In this document: piece after piece, positions 1 to 12,000 of the stretch
Position numbering within the stretch: the stretch's first letter is position 1
How the letters are laid out: each line of letters starts with the position of its first letter
From: Trichinella spiralis
Lineage: Eukaryota > Nematoda > Enoplea > Trichinellida > Trichinellidae
NCBI GenBank assembly: GCA_000181795.3
Contig: CM012954.1
Location: 1,534,014-1,598,013, forward strand
Reading direction: 5' to 3'
DNA length: 64,000 bases
Made by a program: the position numbers and the translations under genes
The notes under the pieces: model-generated
Database searches by the model: none
What the model saw: only the letters and a program-made list of their open reading frames with translations
Told to the model about the DNA's origin: nothing

Positions 1-341
1 AAGAACTTTTACACACTTTAATTTTACGAAATTCAACATTTGAACATCACCTTAAAGTGCAATAACGTAAATAATCTGTGACGCAATATATAAAGTTGAA
101 GATTAAATGTTACATTTCAAAATTACTTACATGGTCATGTTTCAAAATGCTAACTTTACATTTCTTTATGCATTTCAAAGCAAATCTAAACTATTCATAA
201 CACTATATGCAAATCGTCAATTCTCTGAAGAAGTTCAAACTCTCTGAATAAAACTTTTAATAAGCTTACCAGTTGTTGTTAAACATAATAATTATAAATA
301 TTAAAAACAAAAATGAAAAATAAGAAATAAAAATGTAAATT

Positions 342-347
342 TTTATT
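342..347 (-). promoter_or_regulatory. Poly(A) signal AATAAA of the phosphate carrier gene
   Basis: On the minus strand a canonical AATAAA lies about 140 bases past the stop codon of the mitochondrial phosphate carrier. The distance fits a short 3' UTR. The rest of positions 1-480 is AT-rich and shows no other coding signal. Confidence 0.6.
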
Positions 348-483
348 TCATATGATATTATCAGCCACAACTGCAAGTTCTTAGAATGTTACTAGATTGG
401 ACTACCAAAAATCCCAAATCAGGGTTTTCCTTCATGGCAGCTATTTTTACCTAACGTACAGTGATCGACTATCTATCTAAAAG

Positions 484-2647
484 CTAATGGCCAGCATGTT
501 TGACCTCTGGAATAGCCTTCCCCATTGCAGCATACTTCTGACGTAAAGAGTCCGGCATTTCAGGTGGTGGCGGACGTGGCATGCGAAAAGTGACTTTGAC
601 AAAGTCATAAATAAACCATTGCAAAGCAGTCAGCGTACCAATCATGATAATTCTTGGCAACAATCCTTTCCATACGCCACGCCATCCAAGCTTACGAAGA
701 GCCTGAGCAGCGGTGGAACCAGAATCTTGATTCAATTTCGAAACCACCGAGTCAGCTGGATGCGAAACCAATGCACAAAAAACTCCGGCTAAAAAATAAA
801 ACCTTTTCCATATTCGAATATTCAAAAACCAAACACACTCTGCATCCAACACGTACCTATATATCCTGCAATGAACGTCACACCCAACTGTTCAGGTTTA
901 CTGCACTGAGAACGAGGCTTCGGTACGACATAACGGTACAACAGCTCCACTGTGCGCTCAAAGCAAGCAAACTTCATCATTGTGTATGGAATTTGACGCA
1001 TCCACAACGGCACAATGCCTTTATAGAAACCCCACATTCCTTCTTGACGTAAAATAGTCGGAGCCACACGTCGCAAAGCCGATGGGCATCCTGGTTGAGT
1101 CTGTATGCGCACTTTACAAGCTTCCATTGGTGCCAACATTATATCAGCAAAAAATTCTGCACTCGCACTAGCTGCCAAATAAAGACTCGTGCGCCACAAA
1201 TAAGAATTTTCCTTAAAAAAACAAAACATCATTTTTTAATGTAAAAAATTAATAACAAAAATGTTCACTAACCTCTCCCAATGCATTGCTGTAAACAACT
1301 TTGAAAATTTCGTAGAAACCAAATTTTCCAAGTCCTTGCAAAGAATAACCAATAGCAGTCGGCGCCCAACCTCTTGCCAAACCACGAATGCCTTCTTCCG
1401 ACACTGTAAGCTTAAATCCATTTGCTATACCTCGATATTTTTCTGGATTTACCTTTAAAAAATAATAAAATTATTATAACTATCACTTTAAAAAAGAATG
1501 GAAAAACAAAATTACTTGAATGCGACATTTCACCAGATCTAATGGAACAACACCAGTATGCGTTAGGCCGCAAGACACCACACCACCAAGACCGCACAAA
1601 GCAAAATATTTTCCAGAACCAAACTCGCAACTATATTCATCTGAAAGTATTAAATATAGTGTGTAAAGATGAACGTAGCCAGTGTTTAATTTCAAATAAT
1701 TCATTAATGCAATACCAATTTTTGAATGATACAGAGACCAATAAGAATGACTAGAAAATGCATGATAAAATATCCAATTAATAATAGTGAGGATGCAAAA
1801 CCAGGCGAAAAAAATGGGTGGTGTTTGAAGAAAACAATAAATGATATAGCAAAAGAATGCCATGTTACAACTGAGAAACAAACAACCAAAAAGAATATGG
1901 CACTTTAATAAAGAGAGAAATTTTTAAATTCAGCCGTAGGCGACGTCAACAGAAATCGAAGCCACTACCGCAACGGAAAAATAAGTACTCTGAGTAATGC
2001 GCTACTGTAGCACAATCAAGTTTTAAAATATTTTACAGTGCATAACTTCCAACTTACTTACTTACTTACTTACTTACTTAAATAACACAGCCTCATCATA
2101 AATTTAGTAAAACTTATTCCACTCTTAACAAATTTAAATACCAACTAAAAGCTTTAACACAAAGACATTATATCATTAATAACTATGTAGTCTTTCAAAG
2201 AAAACATCTATTGTATAGGTAGTGACTAAGATGTACATTAACAAGATCATTTTCATTTCAGAAAGAAATGCTGTTTTGAATGCAATTCATAAAAACAAAA
2301 CCAACTTATAGAAACAAAATTTCAACAATAAATTTACTACAAAGCTTGCTTCATGCATGCATGTAAGTTCGTAATTATTTATTTATTTATTTATATGTGT
2401 CGTTAAATGAAAATAATAGACAAAATAAATAAAAAAAAAGATAATAATAATAAAAAAGACAACATACTAAAGATGCTGAAATTAAAACCAATCAATCAAC
2501 AAGATAAAGCAATGACGTAAAATACTAATAGCTATAATTACCATTTGACGGCACCTTTCCATTCGATTGGCAATAAGCTGTTTTCATAACCGGTACTGAA
2601 AACGGGTTATACTTGGCCAGAACTCCAACTTCGTCAAACAATCCCAT
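484..2647 (-). CDS. Mitochondrial phosphate carrier (SLC25A3 family), 5 exons, 356 aa
   Basis: Imports inorganic phosphate with protons across the inner mitochondrial membrane for ATP synthesis. Exons on the minus strand: 2647-2542, 1640-1516, 1452-1273, 1211-857, 788-484. All introns are GT-AG and all phases close. Three mitochondrial-carrier repeats are visible, with the signatures PLDLVKCRIQ, PMEACKVRIQTQPG and PADSVV, and the family C-terminus RPPPPEMPDSLRQK. These segments match the phosphate carrier closely rather than other SLC25 members. The first ATG at 2647 gives a short N-terminus (MGLFDEVGVLAKY) without a clear cleavable presequence. A TTTTAG acceptor ends 13 bases upstream, so this ATG may follow a trans-splice site. 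Intron 1 is about 0.9 kb, far longer than the others, and holds ACTT and TTTA repeats. Family assignment is near certain; the exact start is less so. Confidence 0.95.
2052..2080. repeat. (ACTT)n microsatellite in phosphate carrier intron 1
   Basis: About seven uninterrupted copies of a four-base unit lie inside the long first intron of the phosphate carrier. A shorter TTTA tract follows near 2375-2393. Confidence 0.9.
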
Positions 2648-2661
2648 GTTTGAAGCTTTTC

Positions 2662-3870
2662 TAAAATTTCACCATTACTTTAAAACAGAAAATTGTAACA
2701 ATGAACGTTTCGCTCAAAAATTAGCCATCTCTCAACATACGACTCAACTACACATAAAATATACCAAAATTTAATTTCTGTAATGAAGAAATGCACTCAC
2801 ATTGAAGCAGAAAAATGTCGGCGAACTTTCAACAAGCAATAACCAAAACAATCTCACTGTTGGAACTACAAAAGAGATTATCAAGTTACTACACATAAAT
2901 AACACATTTCAGTTGGACTTATTTTGTTAAAAAATAAATAAAAATTCTTTTAGAGGAAGCATCGCCCATACTTATAGATATTAAAAATGCTTTTAATTTC
3001 CTGAATATAATAATTTTCAAGTTCAGTGAAATTAACAGAAGCATAACGGATAATTTTTATCAAATTGTATCAACAACAACCATGACAACAATGCTTGCTA
3101 GAAGAAAAAACTTGCATTGCAGTTTTTATTTTACTAGACGAATTAAGTAATACAATAATTAAACTCTTGAATTAATACAACACTAATTAACATTAATACA
3201 TTTTTGTGTGTGAAAAAATGCACAAATCTTATGCATTTCTAAGCTCACTGGAATTTTTCAACGATAAAAACTAAAATGTTCCCAGATCAATAGATCACAA
3301 TTAATTTTTATTCTTTATTATTTTTGGAATAATTTATCAAAATAGCTTACTACTTTAATAACATTCAATCATCAGTAATTCAGCCATTTATTATTAATAA
3401 ATGAAATACTGCGTTACTTGTACCTTTGTACATAACTGTAAGGAAAAAGTATTTGCATGGAAACAGTGCCGTTTTATGCGAATTTGATTAATTTCTTTTG
3501 TAATTTATATCCTTAATGGTTAATAAATTACTTTTCAAATTTAAACTGACAATGCAATTTATAAATTTCAGATCAATGACAAACACACAATTATTTAGCA
3601 TTGAGTGTTTCTCACAACTTTTGTGACCTAAAAATATTTGACACTTCAACATCATTTGTTGTTACTGTAGGATTTAAGTACTGTATTTTATTTGAAATTG
3701 CAAAAATATTGCATTTTATCATTATCGGTTTGATTAAAGTAGAGCGTACAGTAGCTTAGTATCAGTTAAATTCGTTAATTAGTGAACCGCTCTGGTGAAT
3801 CCTATGCAAATGCCATGTGATTTATTGATATTAGCTATTTATTTTTGCAAACTGAAGTTTAATATTTTAT
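2662..3870. other. Intergenic region between two divergent genes
   Basis: About 1.2 kb separates the divergent phosphate carrier and WD40 genes, so it should hold both promoters. It is AT-rich. A 27-codon open frame at 2818 (MSANFQQAITK...) starts with an ATG but is too short to call. A recurring ten-base motif, ACAGTAGCTT, sits at 3748-3757 (see findings). I see no RNA gene or repeat element. Confidence 0.5.
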
Positions 3871-3918
3871 ATGCAGTTCAGTGATGTTTGCATGTTTTCA
3901 GAAGACACGTCGTTGAAA

Positions 3919-5910
3919 ATGGATTACGAAGAGAGTCGTAAAGAAATTATCAATCAGCGGAAACGGTTTTTGGAAAATTTGGGAATAATCGAGGTAAGAT
4001 TGCAGTTGTTCAGTTGCAACTGTTCCATGCCGCTTTTGACTGTTAACATCTTTTTTTCACTACTTTGTAATGTTGTTGTAGGAAATCCACTCCATTGAAC
4101 CTCCGAAAAAAGTGAAACCAGTCCGGTAATATTTTGCCAATAACATATACACACCCGTATCTTTTGATTTTGTAAAATCTGTTCAAGACAGAAAAGGAAA
4201 GTTGCAGACGTAGAAGTGGTGCAGCTTAGGCGAAGCAGACGTTTAGAGATGCAAAATGGCATATCTTATGACAATGATGAAATGCAAAATTTACAACAGT
4301 CGTTTGAAGCAAGTGCGAACAAATTAACGTCGAATTTCGAAGAATACAAAGTAAACAATTGGGGTTTCTTCTACTAGTTGACAGAATCATTTATCACTTG
4401 AATATTTAGAGACCTGAAGGTGCGTTGAGAATGTTGGATTGTTGCATTCCATTGCAATCCAGTGAAAAAGCGGAAGATGTTGCTAATCTGTCCACACTGT
4501 TTGGCAAACTGAAAATGGTTGAAGATACGTTCAACGTATCTGATTGGACAACGTCGGACAGGTTATTTATAAAAAATTTTTCACATATTTCGACAAGTTC
4601 TGCATAAAATAATTTTTTCTGATTCAGAATTTTGGAACAATTATCCAATCTCAGTTATCGAGAACGACTGAAATTGGTTCGCAGTCGAATTTACTCTCTC
4701 TGCATTCATCCTTCCAATTGTAGAATACTTGTCACAGCAGGTGACAAAAATGGACGTATTGGATTCGCTGACTTGGTACAACAGATGTTCACATGGATGT
4801 GTGAATGAGTGATTCTCGATTTTGCACACTTTCACTGATTTAGACTGATCACATAGCTGACGTTTCTGAAGCACCAACTTGGCAGTTCGCTCCACATTCT
4901 GCACCAGTGAATTGTATTCGCTTCGCACCTGATCCAACGAAATTATTCTCTTGCAGCTATGACGGAAGTGCGCGATATCTTGATTTGGAAGCAGGCGTTT
5001 TTGAAGAAGTACGATGGCAATTTGTCTATTTATCTAGCTATTCTGCAAAATATAATAATCGAACAACGGCGCAATTCAGATATTTGTGGACGACGAGGCC
5101 TGCAAAGGTTTCGACTTTTTATCCAATAACGAACTGTTGATCACCTTGCACGATGGAACTGTTTGTAAAATCGATATTCGCGAAACTACGGAAAAGTAAC
5201 TATTCGGTTAAATTTGATTTCCATAAAAAAATCCGATTATAATATTGCATTACTTTTTCATTCAGCAAGAAACCGTGCGTTTCGAATGCTGGACGACTGA
5301 GAACCGTCAGTATTCACCCTCTGGAGAAGAACTATTTCGTCATAGCATCAATACTGGGGTACATTTTTTTTTATTTACCAATTTTAAATGTCCATCAGTG
5401 AACGTGGGAAAATATAGACTGGCAACGATTTGGGATTTGCGAAAATTGAAAAATCCAGTATCAGAACTGAAGCACAAAGGTGGTGTAAATAGTGCTTATT
5501 TTTCGCCGCTTACTGGCAACAAAGTGCTCACAGCTGCAGCTTCAAATACCATTGAAGTCTGGGATACGAAGAAGATGACGAAAACGAAAAAATTGAAAAG
5601 CATACCACACAACAATTTCGTCGGTCGATGGGTAACGAATTTTCGCCCGGTTTGGCATCCGACTGTCGAGTCGGTATGCTTCTCAGGAAGCACTAATTCC
5701 ATTCGACATGTAAGGCAAACGTTTGTTGTCATTGAAAAATAAATTTCTCCAATACCTGCCCATCTTTTCCAGATAGAAGTGTTCGACGAAAACTTGCGAG
5801 CTGTGAAACTGTTGGGCGTGACAACGATGTGCTCGATCATTGACTGTCATCCAGGACGAGCCATTTTGTGTGGAGGAAATTCCAGTGGCTACGTATCAGT
5901 ATTTATTTAA
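3919..5910 (+). CDS. WD40 protein of the WDR76/Cmr1/DDB2 group, 10 exons, 461 aa
   Basis: Exons: 3919-3993, 4082-4125, 4188-4350, 4410-4561, 4628-4775, 4844-5008, 5080-5195, 5266-5358, 5418-5709, 5773-5910. Phases close throughout and introns are about 55-90 bases. The N-terminus is charged, with RSRRLEMQNG followed by a linker, as in WDR76. WD repeats follow: RIYSLCIHPSNCRILVTAGD, FAPDPTKLFSCSYDGSARYL, ATIWDLRKL, then AYFSPLTGNKVL with TIEVWD, and a final blade with DCHPGRAILCGGNSSG. Family members (WDR76, yeast Cmr1, DDB2) bind chromatin or act in DNA-damage and protein quality control. That role is inferred, not seen. An upstream in-frame ATG at 3871 exists, but a TTTTCAG acceptor at 3894-3900 favours 3919. 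Intron 8 must use the acceptor at 5416-5417; the nearer CAG at 5395 would bring a stop into frame. Confidence 0.8.
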
Positions 5911-6093
5911 CTGATGCCGTTCTTATCATTTATTCCAGTATTACATCCACAGCTACTCGGCTTTTACCACGTTGTACTTTTGTTTCAAAGCATTCTTTTT
6001 TCATGTTCTACTTCTTTTGTAAAGTTTCCCACAATTTAAGCAGACGCGATATCTGTTCCACTTCACGTATTATGTACATGTACTAAATTTTTG

Positions 6094-6099
6094 AATAAA
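6094..6099 (+). promoter_or_regulatory. Poly(A) signal AATAAA of the WD40 gene
   Basis: Canonical AATAAA about 185 bases after the stop codon of the WDR76-like gene. Confidence 0.55.
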
Positions 6100-6455
6100 A
6101 ATGAAAGCACAAAAAAAAACGAAAGAAAGTGTATGTTATATCAAAAAAGAGAAAAAAAGAAATTAACACATACAACATCATCAATATACCAACTCCTACC
6201 ACACAGATCGATTAAAAAATATCACGCAAAAAGAAAACGACTTTGCGTGTTTTATTATTATGCTTATTATAGCAAACTCAATTGTGACAATACAAGCTTG
6301 TAAATGCTAAATTGAGATGAACCGCATGCAAGCTTTCTGCTGAAGCATCAACATCGCTTTGCGTGATGACATACTGCATCCGATTGAAATGATGCACAGC
6401 AGGGAATGTCCCTTGTCCACGTTCAAAAGACTTGTCTAATGAAGTAAAATGTCCC

Positions 6456-6634
6456 TCATGGTGCAGATGTATCGAAGCTTAAACAACCTTGCTGAAGTAG
6501 AATTGAAATGCAATCACAGCTAGAGTCCGTGCTTGAAGCAGAAGCAGAATTTTGTTCGTCTGGTCGAATTCGCTTCGCATTCAGCAACGCTGCTAGCCGA
6601 GCGGAGTAGTGCTTTGTCGACAGGATGCCGATGT
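6456..6634 (-). CDS. Candidate terminal exon of an unidentified minus-strand gene
   Basis: On the minus strand a pyrimidine-rich stretch ending in a CAG acceptor is followed by 59 open codons and a TGA. The reading has a protein-like composition: IGILSTKHYSARLAALLNAK, then RIRPDEQNSASASSTDSSCD, then GCLSFDTSAP and stop. It is richer in G+C than its surroundings. I do not recognise the protein and could not find its upstream exons, which would lie at higher coordinates. A second frame downstream on the same strand (about 6484-6290) is also open for about 65 codons, with DKSFERGQGTFPAVHHFNRM. Either one could be 3' UTR. Low confidence. Confidence 0.25.
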
Positions 6635-8467
6635 CTGGACGAAAAAGCGAAAAGCAACTTTACGCACATTTTATCGAAATCAATGTCAATAATGCAAGTT
6701 AGATAGAGCAAGAGAGATTAGCAAAAACAAAATGAAAAAAATAATAATAAATATGAACACACACCAAATATATTTTCACGGCAACAAAGCGTGAAATTGT
6801 CTCGTTCATATTCAGATTTTATTCTTCGCCTTCAATGGGAAAACTTTATAACTTTTAAGATACACAAATTAGTGATGAAAAAAAAAATTGTTTCTAATGT
6901 AATTAATCCTCAACAAAAGAAGAAACTGTTGACCCAAGAATCAGGCGTAATGGTGGTTAATGTTGACATTTTAATAATAACTGATACGCGACAATTTCTC
7001 GAACCTGATTAGAACGATGCTCATTATTATTTTAATTATGCACGCAGCTCAACTGCAACACAAGAACGTCCTTGCACTTCGAATATATTCAAAATTATTA
7101 CAATTCTCTTATTCAAATGAAAAGGGAAGTGATAAAATAAGCCCTGAACACACAGTTGCAAATATTAGTGAAAAAGAATTTCTTGCATTGTATTACATTA
7201 TATTATAAAGACAATGTAACTTTGAAGCAATTATTGAATAACGCATTGAATTAGCTAGCCGCGACCAAAGCGGCATCTTTTCAACAAAAACTAAAAAGCA
7301 ATCTACTTATTATAGATATCCTTCAGCTGGTAAGCTGACTTGTTTTCTTGCATCAATATCTCAAAAGTTGCATCGAAAATAAAACCCAAAAGTAATAAAT
7401 CGATAAAGAACCACAATTTTCATTCTATTAGCATGCAATTCTTTGCGAGTTTGAAATTAATATAAACCAACTGGTGTCATTATTGCCTTTTCTATTATTT
7501 GCAGCCTGTCAACGCTACTGCATCGTCAATGATTCCAAGTAAATATTACTTATAACATATTAATATGTACAATATAAATTTGTTCATTCAGAAGTGTAAT
7601 AGAAGTGTGATAGAAAGAGAATCCACGTTGAACTAACAAAAGAACATAATCAGCGTATTGTTTTCTAATTTTCAATTCACTTCAAAATAAGCGTACATTT
7701 GACTATTTCTATATCCATGCAACCTGCATGTATACGTCGTGCACATACATGTATACAGAAAATATATGCATTTCAGTTCATCCAGTAGTAAAGTACAGAA
7801 TTAGCAAATGAAATGGAAAATTTTCGAAAGTTCGCAACAATGCAAGCAAGCATGGACAACTGGACTCATTGGAATATGAATACTTCGCAAAAAGATTTAT
7901 TGCCAATGATCAAATATGTTATGAAATAAAATTTTCCACAAATATGCTTGACAACAATTCCCAAAAGAATCAAACTACGGACATTATTAACAACACATAT
8001 CCAGCTGCTTCTGCTCTGCAAAAGTTCTCAGAAAAGAATAAGAAGAAGAAAACGAAGAAGAAGACGGGGAAATATCTGCTTGTGAAAGGTACAACACAGA
8101 AAAATCAGATTAACAACTTCGAACGTAAAAATTGCCATCATGCAAAGATCACGACAGTGAGAGGTGAGACAAAAAGTTCCAACAGAATAAAAACAATACG
8201 GTCAGTATTCATTGAACTTCTCAATTTGGATATTTTCAACTTCAGACACAACACAACATACTGCTACTCATTTCAAAAACTTCGACAATCAACTGTCAGT
8301 AGAAAAGACAAGAAGGAAGAATAGCACAATAATGAACATTTCAATCAACGTCCCAGCAGAGAGTAGGTTTCATTTTTTGCTTATATCATGCTATTTTTTC
8401 CAATTCAAACTGTTTGACAAGATCACCAAGGCTAAAATTCAACACACTGACCATTCGTTGCACGCAG

Positions 8468-8758
8468 TACAGGAGATGGAACAGCGCCATCTGTGTTCAG
8501 ATGCTTTCGGACGGATTGGATTTGCAAGACCCCCCGCCAATGCCAAAATGCTTCTCGCGATCGTTACAGATTTCCGTTGATCGTTGGTAAGAGAAGCCGG
8601 TGGTGTTTCGCGGTAGCAAAATTGGTTCCAAAAAGCAGATTATTTTTTTCTTCCTCAAATATGATCTCCAAAGTGGCGGTCAAGAATATGGGTCTAGTTT
8701 CGTCGGGGCGTCGGAAAAGTGGCCATGCTGCAAGGCGCATCGCACCTGCCGCCAACGG
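8468..8758 (+). CDS. Two candidate exons of an unidentified gene
   Basis: Exon 8468-8586 is preceded by a CAG acceptor and followed by GTAAGAG. It reads YRRWNSAICVQMLSDGLDLQ, then DPPPMPKCFSRSLQISVDRW across the junction. Exon 8674-8758 follows a CCAAAG acceptor and ends at GTAAGCC, with CGGQEYGSSFVGASEKWPCC in the compatible phase. Both are unusually G+C-rich for this region and free of stops in the joined frame. I do not recognise the protein, and no start or end was found. Treat as exon-like segments only. Confidence 0.2.
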
Positions 8759-9020
8759 GTAAGCCATAGTTTTTATCTCCCTCGCCTCCATCCAAATTTC
8801 CCTCCCTTTTCAATACATTTCAAACTGCATCTGAAACAAATTATACAAATCCACTTGGTATTTTGCAAGGAAAATCACTCAAGCTGAGGCTAGAAAAACT
8901 GAATCGATTGAGAATAAGGTAAAATTCAATAATCCACACCCGCAGTCTCGTTTTCCTAATGACAACAGTTGAATTCACCTCAAGAAAACATAATAATGAT
9001 TACATACATATACTTATCTA

Positions 9021-9044
9021 TGTGTGTGTGTGTGTGTGCCTATG

Positions 9045-9092
<48 letters not shown>
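9021..9092. repeat. Compound (TG)n / (TA)n microsatellite
   Basis: An alternating TG tract (9021-9038) is followed after a short spacer by about 23 TA units (9047-9092). Such dinucleotide tracts are prone to length variation. Confidence 0.95.
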
Positions 9093-9095
<3 letters not shown>

Positions 9096-12000
9096 AGTGA
9101 AATGTTACTGAAGGATTTCTTCACTGAAGTCAATTATTTGATTAGCATTTGAAAAACGATCCATCTCATTCAAAGATATAGCTTGCATTTCAAAAAATGA
9201 AACAAATTTCACTTTCGCTTATAGATGGCAGTATAAGTGATTTTTAGATCAAAATATTAGTCACGTAAACCTAACTTAAACTAATATTAATTTAAAAAAA
9301 AATATTTTGACCATCTACGGATTAATTGCAAATCAATTCGAACAATTTCCATTTGCTGAAAATATTATTAGTCCATTTACCATTATAAAGCAGAAATCAC
9401 TGGAAAAATCAATTTTAATAATTGAGATAAAATTAAATAAAAGTTTAACCTGTAAATCCCATTTCCCGCAGATTACAGGTTTTTCATGACTCAGCGAATG
9501 TTTAATTAATCAAACAAATTAAGCTGCTTTTCGCTTATTCCATCCTAACAAACGTCTTAAAAATTCACATTAATCAGTAGCAGTAAATTTGAGACAGAAA
9601 AAAAGCATTGGAAAATCACACCAGCATTCTCTGATCTTACAGAATTTGAAAATTGATTTTTATAAAAAAATTAAATTAAATTAACTCCAAGCACCCCAAA
9701 CGACAATGTTGCAAATTTCTCTTGCAAATTAGCCCAACAATATTTCACCATTAACTTCTTCAATCAACGAAATCATCAAATAGTGGAGGGCCAGTCTGCA
9801 ATGCACATGCAACAACAATATGACCAATTTTCTCAAACAATTATACAATCACATCTTTAAATATATTCTTGTAAAAGTCATTAAATACAATTTCAGAATT
9901 ACATCGAGTTAACTGCTTATAAAAAAAATGCTCATTAAATACTCGTAGAAATTTTCATCTTAACTGAACTAACTGTAAAGCAAAGCACTGTTGACTTCAT
10001 TCATCAATTTACGCATTCATTCATACAGGTTCATAATTTTTATCGCACACAACAGATTAAACAAACAACAAAAAGAGCAAAAAAATATATAAAATAAAAC
10101 ACACAAAACGCAATGCATTTTAGAGAACTTCCTGTTTGATTAATTTATTCACATTGTCGCAACGCTAAATAATGTAAAATCTAAGAAACAATCACCCCCG
10201 TTTAAATTTTGTATTACACCACGTTCTCGCCAGTGGTACAATTATTAACATATGCCAACTATTATCAGTTAAGATTGTAAAACACAGCAAGTAAGCGATG
10301 CACCGATCATTGAGAGAAAATTGCATTTCTCAATTTAATTGTAACTTTTTGTGTAAAGTAATATAAATGAAAGAAAACACCATTGCACGCAATTTTACCG
10401 TTAATATAGTAGTATTCGGTAATGATGCTGACACTATACAACTGAAAAAACGTTTGACGGTGAGCTTAACTGTGCTAGATTAAATTAAATTCACATCTCG
10501 TTTTCACTTTGCACTTCAAAACGCTTTCGTTCTAGAATAAATGGCTGTTTTTCTATTTATTAACATAACTTGCAAGCAACTAATTAACTAACTGCTTGTG
10601 AATGAAATCGATTCAAAGCAACCTTCGAGCATTTCAGTAATCATTCAATGTGCTTTGCATTGCACCAATGCGATTTCAAACCAATACGCAAAGATGACAA
10701 TTATCATGATTAATTCAAAGTTTCAAATGAAATTCACCAGCAACATTAACTAATAAATATTTGGCTTTTATTTCCCAACTGATGCTTCATTAAAAAGAAC
10801 ACCACATCACAATAGCATTAACAATGGAAATCAGAATATTTAAATTTTCCTATCATTTAAACAAATTAAAGAAAATAACATACAAAATACTTCTAAATTA
10901 TGAAAGCGCCTTTTTTGAGGTACCATCATCATTAAGTCACGTAGAAGCGGTTTGTCGACAATATGAAATTTCTACAAAAAATTTTCAAATTTTTATTATT
11001 TCTATTTCTTCCTATCCTGCCTAATGGTAATTTATTATTGAATGCAAATTGACGCTCATTAAAATGAAAAAAATAACAAGTTGCTATTATAATAATCAAA
11101 TAATGGAATTATCACGCTTTAATCATAAAATTGTGATGTGGCAATTGGTTATCCAAAAACTGACATTCTACAAGAAAAGGCACACGGATCCATGGTGGTG
11201 GCCATGAAAATTCTCTCCCACATTATACATGTTTCGTATTTTATGATTCCGATTTCATCGCCAAAGAACACACATGATGAGTAACTAATACGACGACGTC
11301 ATGAAAAAAACCTTTTTTTGTATTGGCAAAACTTAGTAAAGGGAATTAAAAACATAAATATAAAATAATAATTATTGGATACAAATGAAAATGTTATTCA
11401 AGATTTAATTTCCGAGTGAACATGCGTTTCCCCAAAGAATAGATGCTAGCAAATTACAATTTACAAAAAACATGAACTGGCAATTTCACTTATATATGTT
11501 TTATAAAAAGAAATCAAATTTCCAACATTCTCTATTATTACTTCCTCATGTAACAGAATTTTCAACAAATTTTCACACTTTCAAACAAAAGCAACAAACA
11601 TTTCCCGCACGCTGTACATATGACGCATAATGTTAATACAACTTAAATATAAAATTAAATTAAATTGAATTAAAAACTACAAAATTTCAATATTGCCATA
11701 CAGAACTTTGTACAATTTGTTTCAGTTTTCAAACTCATTATACAATTTGAATGAGAATTTTAAAAAAGTCTATATCCCATTGCTAATTAAAAAAACTCCT
11801 CCTTTGAATTAAAATCATCATTATTGACAACGATTGAGCATATCATTTTTAAATTATCAAAATGGCTGTCTGTCCAATCTGTCAAGAAATGCAATGATTA
11901 AACTTTCGACAAATTGTACAATTTTTCAAATAAAATAAACTTTTCAATATTAATAAATCAAAACAGTACAATTTATCAAAAAAGCAATAAGCTGGAAGCA

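Noticed and set aside
7869-8324. 151-codon plus-strand frame rich in Lys and Asn
   Set aside because: Composition follows A-rich DNA, with a run of AAG/AAA repeats. There is no domain, and no splice sites give a better model.
9464-9480. Short inverted repeat AACCTGTAA...TTACAGGTT followed by T residues (9447-9483), considered as a small RNA or terminator
   Set aside because: Only nine base pairs with a large loop, no promoter, and bacterial-type terminators do not apply to a nematode.
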